DNA of 64,000 bases, taken from the NCBI GenBank assembly GCA_025093555.1, contig JAIWNF010000028.1, positions 248,001 through 312,000 of the forward strand, in the 5' to 3' direction. Shown here piece by piece: positions 56,825 to 64,000 of this stretch. Source of the stretch: Circinella umbellata. Its lineage: Eukaryota > Mucoromycota > Mucoromycetes > Mucorales > Lichtheimiaceae. The position numbers and the translations under genes were made by a program. The first letter of the stretch is position 1. Every line of letters starts with the position of its first letter. The notes under the pieces are model-generated. The model worked only from the letters and a program-made list of their open reading frames with translations, did not search any database and was not told where the DNA came from.

Positions 56825-58524
56825 TTACACTCGTTGTTCGGAACTAACTACCGTTCCATAGATAGGTAGAAGGGGTTCTATAACAAAAAAGGGTAAATGT
56901 GTGTGAGTATTCTGAAAATTGTTTCAATAGGGTTTTCATCACCTCCTTATTTTTTCTATTCTTGGGTCATTATAACACCACAAAAGAAAAAAGAAAACAG
57001 TTATGGTATGCGTTACACATATAACCCAAAAAAAACGTCACATACCTCTTTCTTGTTGATTTGGTGATGAACACGGTAATCTTTCTATGCAACCTTTACA
57101 AATCGGGCACTATTATTATTGTTATAGAAGATATATGTGAATGTGAATATTACGGATACATAATGCATTCGCGTAGCACAATAACAACGACGCCACCATC
57201 ATCAAACAACAAGAATTTAAAAAATAACACTTACAAATTTCTTTTGTGTTGTTAACCAAGCATCAACACATTGGGCATGGAAATCATGTTGACATGGCAA
57301 TACCCTTAAATTATCCCCTTCCATATAATCTTCTAAACAAATAGCACATTCTTCTCGTTCATTTTCACGGATTTTTTGTTTATTGTATATTTTTATCGCC
57401 AATTTATTGACAGTATTGACATCCGCTAAATCTGCTCTACGTTTTTGTCGTTGACGGATACGCCAGGATACATAAATGAGTGCGAGAAGTACACTAGGAC
57501 TTATTACAACAATGACAAGAACATCAATCAAAGGCCTAATATGTATCAATTTAAACATCAAGAGATATGTATAAGTATATCTATCATAATTATTTTTTCT
57601 CAATCCTAACGTCATAACGACGATCATTATTATTATTATTATTCTTACCAAGAAATAAAATCATCTAATTGTAAACGAATGGGTAACGGCTCAACCGTTG
57701 ATTTTGTTAATGATAAAATAGTCAAGTATTCTTCTTGAGCAAGAAATACACTTGGAATTAATACATCAGACGTATCCCCTATATTAAAATTTATACTATG
57801 TTTTAGTTTATTCTTCATTCATTCTCATCTGACATGTCTTATTTTCGTCATTCCAGTATTCTCACACTTTTATATAAATCCAACTTTGAATATATATATA
57901 TACATTAGACGAAAAACTACCTGCGGAACATACACCCCTTGTCTCTCTTAATTACTATAATCCATTTTTTCCCACAAAGAAAAAAGTTGATTTTTGTTTT
58001 TCTTACCAGGTGCATACATGGTGATCCATCGGCCTGGATGATCTGGATCACCTACAACAACACCAACTGCACCACTTTTTTGCATAGAACGAATTTTTGT
58101 TATAAATGAACATCCTCCTCTCTTTACCAATGCAATCCAATTATTATTATAAGGTGGTTTTGTTACTAGACTACAACCTGTTGGGTCTTGTTCGGGTTCA
58201 GCTAGGAAACCTAACTTTCCACTCTCCGAAATCCGCGGACCAAATGCAGCAGCGTGATCTGCATAGGTCATATTGTTCGTCTTTTTTTTGATTTATATTT
58301 TATTATACAAGAGAAATATATGTTAATAATGACTATTTGTTATTATCATTCAAAATAAACAAGAACAAAAAAAGAGAAATAGATTGTTGTTGTTGTTATG
58401 ATAATTAGTAAACGTTTATCTTATAGAAACTCACCAAAACATGAATTGATGCTTTGACAGTGTAACTTGTTGAAATAAGGATAACCAATAACAACGATAA
58501 CCATGAATAGCTAATAATCCTCAT
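56825..58524 (-). CDS. PA-TM-RING ubiquitin ligase (RNF13/GRAIL type)
   Basis: Six minus-strand exons (58435..58524, 58007..58280, 57649..57778, 57235..57535, 57046..57109, 56825..56877) give 303 residues. Order: signal peptide (about 1-25, [18 protein letters not shown]), a protease-associated domain ([44 protein letters not shown]), a membrane span ([20 protein letters not shown]), a basic linker, and a RING-H2 finger [27 protein letters not shown], complete in zinc ligands. Such proteins sit in the endosomal or vacuolar membrane with the PA domain lumenal and the RING cytosolic, and they ubiquitinate cargo for sorting. The C-terminus after the RING is short, with no other domain. Confidence 0.9.
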
Positions 58525-58764
58525 TTCGTAACTTTGTTTATGTTATGTATAAAATAGTTGTATTATTATTATTATAAGTATTAAAAGAAAATTGTGGTAT
58601 ACAAAATAACAAAAATATATAATAATTATAACAGAGGAAAAAAAAAAGTGAAAGAGAAAAATATATATATAAAAAAAAGAAAGAAACAAAAAAAAAAGAG
58701 AAAGGGAAAAGGGTTAAAAATATATTAAGGCTGAGGTATAAAAAGAGGTGCGTATGCGTGTGTG

Positions 58765-58808
<44 letters not shown>

Positions 58809-60034
58809 TGTATTATGTGATATTTTTTGGGGGGCTTTGGTGTGTGTCTGTACCAGAATTTATTTAAAGGAGAGGAACGGGGGAGTGTATACAGCAGATT
58901 AGTATTTGGCGTACTATAATGGACATTTATCCAAAAACAGGGCTCTTTCTTTCAGCTTCATTCCTTTTTTGATCATTTAAGTTTGTTGTTATTGTTGTTG
59001 ACAGATCCTATTATTATTATTATTATTGCGCTATAAAGTGAATTGTTTACATTAAGCTCAATAAAGCCTTGTTTTAAATAGAAAATAGTATAGTCAAGAT
59101 AATGATGATTATATTTCGCTCTCTAGACCAAAAAAAGAAAAAGAAAGTCATGAATGTATAATTTAATAATAATAATAATAATAATAATAAACTGTAATAT
59201 GCAAGACAAGTGCTTTAATGAACAAGAGATAAAATAATACCAATAAACAAACAACTTAAAAACATGTGTACTGTATCAAAGTAAACCCCTCCCCCCTCAC
59301 TCCACCTTCAGTCAACCCCCACTCCATCAAATAATCATTCATTCTTTGACATTTATTCGTCTTTTCTTCTCTTCCGTATACGTTCCGAACCTATCCGAGC
59401 CAGTGTAACAAAAAAAAACAGACAAGGAATAAATTATGGCACTTGTCTTTATTGTTATGTAGTTTCTTTTTTTTTTGTAGGGGAGTTAAAATGATATATT
59501 TATTATTATGTTACTATTACTCTTACTACCCATATAGCTAAACAAGGGAAAAGGAAGACCTCTTTTCTTTTTTACTTTTATAGAAAAGAAATATATATAT
59601 TCCACGTGAAAAATACTTCAAGTATAACACGCTGAAAAGGATCCTTTTAATATTATTATTATTATTATTATAATTGACAAGAAAAGACCCAAAAAAAAAA
59701 AAGGATTCGTATTCCTTTTTTTGTAAATAGTAATCTCAGCCGATGCAGAACTTAACCTGCGTTATTATATTACTCATCTACTTAGCAAGTTGTATAACTA
59801 TTTCAAGTTATGCTCTTTTTTTCTTCTTCTTTCTTTTCTCCATAAAAAAGAAACCAATAACACGAACACTTTATTATAATTATATTTTTCTTCTTCCCCA
59901 CCTTCCCCCCCCTTTTTTTCACTTTTATTTTTTCCTTCGTTATCCGCACACGAAAATCCTCTTTTTTTTCTTCTATCTGTCCCCTTTTCTTTCCTTTTCG
60001 TTCTTTTATTTTAATATATATTCAACGTAATAAT
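58525..60034. other. Divergent region between the RING gene and the kinase gene
   Basis: It includes a long (GT)n tract (about 58757-58808), (AAT)n at about 59166-59192 and (ATT)n at about 59650-59672. Pyrimidine-rich leader sequence precedes the kinase start. A 95-codon open frame (59743..60030) is hydrophobic noise. Confidence 0.55.
58757..58808. repeat. (GT)n microsatellite
   Basis: About 25 GT units with two C or T interruptions, in the promoter region upstream of the PA-RING gene. Confidence 0.95.
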
Positions 60035-62828
60035 ATGCAACCGTCATCAGCAGCAGACTTTTCTCCTATTCATGACCCAGCTTATTTCGCACAAAGACGC
60101 TCTAGTATATCTCATAATAATGAAAATAATTCATTGTCAATGTTACTAACAGGTCATTCATTGCCTCCATGGAAAAGTGCGGATAGTCTCGTACCATCAC
60201 AAACCAATACAACAACTCCAGCAACAGGTGTAAATAATAATACAATTGATTTAGATGTTAATAGAGCAGCACGATCAAGACGTACATCAGGTGGTTATCC
60301 AATATACCCAAATAATCAACATAATCGTGAATCATCCTCTGGATTAACTGACCGTCTTCGTAAATTCTCCTTTCCACGACAACCAAATACTCCAACATCA
60401 CCTAGACATCCACCATCCCATTTTCAACAACACTCACAATTACAACAACAAAAAAATGACGTTGTCATGACAAATACCATTAATAAAGATTATGACCCTG
60501 CAACGGGTAATAAACTTATTAATAAATATATGATTATTAAAGAAATTGGTCGAGGTGTTCATGGTAAAGTCAAACTTGCTGAAGATATCGAGACCGGTGA
60601 ATTAGTGGTAAGTATATATATACATATATATGGTTTCCTTCTCTTCTTTCATGATTACAACGAATAACAACAACATTTCTTTCTTATATACATGAATTAT
60701 TATTTTTTCAACTAAATAATTATATATATTATTTTTTAATTTATACATAAAATAAATAAAAAGGCAATCAAAATTGTAGATAAACGAACTCGACGACGAC
60801 AGCTTGGATATAGTTTATTACGTGGAAATAGTCAACAACAAGTTCGATCTGGATTGGATGGATTTAAAAAACAAACGGATCTACCCCAATATAAAGAAAA
60901 TGAACAAAAAATTCGACGCGAAATTGCTATTTTAAAAAAATGTGCTCATCCACACGTTGTCAGGCTACGTGAAGTCATTGATGATCCAGCAAGTCGAAAG
61001 ATTTATTTAGGTGATGTCTCTCTTTCTCTCTCTTTCTGTTTTTTTAAAAAAAAGAGGGGGGGGGAGGAGAAATTAGGGACTATATATATATACGACCTTT
61101 TCCCCTTCTTTCTTTTCTTTAAAACACTTTTCTTTCCGGTTTATGCAATCCATTGACATATTTTATATTTATGTATATGTATAGCACTCGAATATATGGA
61201 AGGTGGGGAGATCCAATGGCGGGATGAAAAAGAAATGCCGGTATTATCAATCGATGGCGCACGTAATGTTTTCAGAGATGTAGTGAGCGGTCTAGATTAT
61301 CGTAAGTTTTTTTTTTCTTTTCTTATTATGTATATTATATAAATTTTGTTGACATGTGATCTGATTTATATAATTATTATTATATCAATAATTTATAGTT
61401 CATTATCAAGGAATCATTCATCGTGATATTAAACCTGCCAATTTACTTTTAACAACTGATTCAGTTGTCAAAATATCAGATTTTGGTGTCTCTTATTTTA
61501 ATGAATTGTTGGCAGGTGATGGTCAACGATCAGCTACTAGTGATGATAGTAATCGAATTGATCGGGAATTGGCAGAAACTGCCGGTACACCTGCATTTTT
61601 TGCACCAGAACTTTGTTGTGCAGGTGATATGCCATTAAGTCCAACAACAAATAATTCAAGTATGATGGATAGTTTACAAAGTAGTAGTCACCATAGCAAC
61701 AGCAATACTACTACTACTACTAGCAACACTACGCGTCCTAAAGGAGGAGAAGATGAAGATAAATCCAGTCATCATCGACCAAGAATTACAAAAGCCATTG
61801 ATATTTGGGCATTAGGTGTTACCCTTTATTGTCTTATTTTCGGTCGATGTCCATTTATTGCCCTTACCGAATTTGAACTTTTTGATACCATTCCAACAGA
61901 ATCTTTACAATTTCCTGCCCCAGAAGAAATTGGATTTGATATTTCGAATGAACTTAAAGATCTTTTACAACGTTTACTTACCAAGAACCCAGAAGAACGC
62001 ATTACATTGGAACAGGTTAAGGTAAATTAAATAAGATAATATTTATAAAAGTTCATATAAGAAGAAGGAGAAGATGAAAAAGAAGAAAAAAAAAAGAAAC
62101 TAAATAGTCATGTATAGAAACATCCTTGGGTAATTGAGGATTTAGAAGATCCACAACCATGGTGGGAAGAAGCTGATCCAAAACGATATAAAGCTGTTGA
62201 AGTTTCTGATGAAGAAGTTACCCATGCAGTGACAATTATGGATCGTTTACGTAAATCTATACAAAAATTATCATCATCACTTTCGAATTTAACGCATGGA
62301 ATTACACGACGAAGGTCCAAAAGTGTTTCATCCCAACCTCCTCCTCCTCCACCTGCATCATCATCAGGAACAGCATCTCGACAACATCCCCCTTCTTCTT
62401 CATCTATTGTAGAACCACCCATACTTATGCATGGTAAACCCTCTTTTTCAACTTCTGTTATTCCAGGCAACAATAGTAATAATAACAGACCAATAGATGA
62501 TTCTATACGACCCATATCTTGTTTTTCTGATGAATCCCAATATTATCATCATCCTGATTTAGAAGAAGAAGATGAGGATGAAGAAGATTTTCACAACAAT
62601 CATAATTATAATTATAATCAACATTATTATTACCATCATCATAATCAGCAACAATATCCTTCTTTTACGACACAACACGAACAACAACAAAAAAATCGAC
62701 CTAGTTTGGATCGACAAACATCAACTGCATCATCATCATCCGGATTAGGTATTACCATTGATCGGTATCGCGGTGGATTAACACCTCAAGTTCCTCCTTC
62801 ATCTTATCATCCAGCATCTCAAAAATAG
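60035..62828 (+). CDS. Sak1/CaMKK-type SNF1/AMPK-activating kinase
   Basis: Five exons (60035..60607, 60764..61010, 61185..61301, 61399..62021, 62118..62828) give 756 residues. After a Ser/Thr/Asn-rich N-terminus the kinase domain starts at MIIKEIGRGVHGKVKLA (G172/G174/G177). The VAIK-type Lys is K194 (AIKIVDK), the catalytic loop is HRDIKPANLL (D322/N327) and the metal-binding DFG is at D340. The activation segment ends in GTPAFFAPE and carries a long insert. Between the two lobes lies an arginine-rich insertion (RTRRRQLGYSLLRGN) characteristic of CaMKK and the yeast kinases Sak1, Tos3 and Elm1 and fission yeast Ssp1. The C-terminus (DDEEVTHAV-like SDEEVTHAV, then a Ser/Pro/His/Gln-rich tail) also fits this group. 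These kinases phosphorylate the T-loop of Snf1/AMPK on glucose limitation. Confidence 0.93.
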
Positions 62829-63602
62829 AAATATATATATATATTTCTTTTCTCTCACTCAGACTCTCCCTTCCTTCCTTTCCCTGTTTTGAAAGATTTA
62901 TTATAATTTATGGAATACATACTTTTCTTATACGCACATTTATTTTACACAAACAATTAATTAATCATCTCAACAAGCAATTTCTCATTATACACACTTT
63001 ATATAACCTTTTTTTTTTTTTTTTACAAATGCACAGTACGTAACAAACTCATAAATTATCATAATATTATTATTGCAAACAAATCATCTCATTAATATAA
63101 AAATTCTCAATCTCATACTCCAAACATTAACAATATTAAAAAAAATCTATCTATATATATATGCAGAGTAAAATTTGTGGATGGGATTGGGAAAGGCAAG
63201 AAAATTTATACGTACTATGAAAAACGAGATTGAAGCGTAATAGGACACAACTCTTTTGTTGTTTATAGTAACCGACTTCAAATTGTTGCCTACTTTGAAA
63301 AACTATATTTGAATTTTTACACATGCATTTTTTTTTTATAATACAGATTTAACTTTAAAAAAAAAACGTGGACCCCATTTTTATATATAAAAATAGTAAA
63401 TAATTTAATTTAAATAAATGATCAAAAAAGAAAAAATATATATATATATATTGTGTACATGCAGAAGAAATAAATAAGAAAGTGTGATGCAATGTTGTAT
63501 TTACACTGAAAAAAGAACAAAAAAAGTGAACAAAGAACAAAAAAAAAAAAAAAAAAAAAAAAAACTCATTTTTTCATGTTTTTTTTTTTTTTTGTTTTTT
63601 GC
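62829..63602. other. Intergenic between convergent 3' ends
   Basis: Kinase 3' UTR on the left and that of the minus-strand gene on the right. Contains A23 near 63540-63562 and several T runs. No other feature. Confidence 0.5.
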
Positions 63603-63792
63603 TTATGGTGTATAAGGAGGAGGTGGAATATTAGAAGTAGACGCCGTGTCTTTGATATCAATTGAAGCATGCTGTCGATGAAGTTGATATTGAAGATGTT
63701 GTTGTTGCATGGAAGGTGTTGTTTCAGTTGATCGTTGAGCCGTAACTACTCCTGGTCGCTGTTGTTGTTCTACTTCTGCTGGTACTGCTGCT

Positions 63793-63841
<49 letters not shown>

Positions 63842-64000
63842 AAGAGCTTGATAATGAAGATGATGATAAATATTGTTCATGATATCGATGAGATTGCTGA
63901 GATAAAGAAGTAGTACCAAGAACAGTTGATGGTAGTGAAGATCCATTAGGAGAATTATTATTATTGGGAGGTAATGGAGATAATGAAATAATTGTGGAGT
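63603..64000 (-). CDS. 3' end of a low-complexity gene ending in a PPPY-type tail (5' end outside window)
   Basis: Minus-strand frame open from the window edge (64000) to a TAA at 63603-63605, 131 visible residues. It is mostly Ser, Pro, Gln, Asn, with Ser and Ala runs (SSSSSSSAAAAAVPAE) and a Gln/His-rich part. It ends NIPPPPYTP. A PPPY core is a binding site for WW domains such as those in Rsp5/Nedd4 ligases; in many fungal adaptors the motif sits near the C-terminus. Nothing in the visible part identifies the protein. Confidence 0.65.

Noticed and set aside
1..64000. CRISPR arrays, bacterial operons or prophage
   Set aside because: No regularly spaced direct repeats of that type; intron-rich genes show a eukaryotic nuclear genome.

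Overview
The window is nuclear DNA from a filamentous fungus, most likely a Mucoromycota species (Mucorales). It is very AT-rich with long poly(A)/poly(T) runs. Almost every gene is split by short GT..AG introns of roughly 50-110 bases, and many proteins carry long Gln, Asn, Ser or Thr runs. The gene content fits this: a CYP509-like P450, an Sst2/FlbA-type RGS protein, a Zn2Cys6 factor, an SR protein of the Srp1 type and Mrp10. I rebuilt exon structures by hand. Wherever coordinates are given, the exon joins keep the reading frame and use GT..AG borders; no transcript data were available.

Layout. 0-9 kb: the 3' end of a low-complexity protein gene, an SR splicing factor, a Zn2Cys6 regulator, and a nine-exon coiled-coil protein with a C-terminal membrane anchor. 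9.5-12.4 kb: two neighbouring secreted proteins of similar design on the minus strand. 12.4-20.5 kb: gene-poor DNA holding a small acidic-tailed protein, mitochondrial ribosomal protein Mrp10 with a BED-finger-like short frame just upstream, and decayed coding remnants. 20.5-27.3 kb: three metabolic genes on the minus strand, namely a secreted agmatinase-type ureohydrolase, a membrane-anchored aldehyde dehydrogenase of the Msc7 type, and an intronless cytochrome-b5 front-end desaturase. 30-33 kb: a single-domain WWE protein and an Abitram homologue, divergently transcribed around a perfect palindrome, followed by a dynamin-like IRG-family GTPase with an N-terminal myristoylation-type motif. 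33-40 kb: a transposon graveyard with a Ty3-type RNase H remnant, a clean 471-bp MITE with an 8-bp target duplication, a three-unit tandem repeat, a dispersed repeat pair and orphan-family fragments. 40-64 kb: an RGS protein, an unknown proline/glutamine-rich protein, a 13-exon P450, a low-complexity intronless gene, a PA-TM-RING ubiquitin ligase, a Sak1/CaMKK-type kinase and the 3' end of a minus-strand gene ending in a PPPY-containing tail.

Functional links. Signalling genes (RGS, Sak1-type kinase, Zn2Cys6 factor, PA-RING ligase) sit beside membrane and lipid enzymes (desaturase, aldehyde dehydrogenase, P450), but the spacing and mixed strands give no sign of operon-like or metabolite-cluster organisation. 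The most unusual items are the fungal IRG-like GTPase, the free-standing WWE protein next to it, the tail-anchored coiled-coil protein, and the intact MITE with nested inverted repeats.
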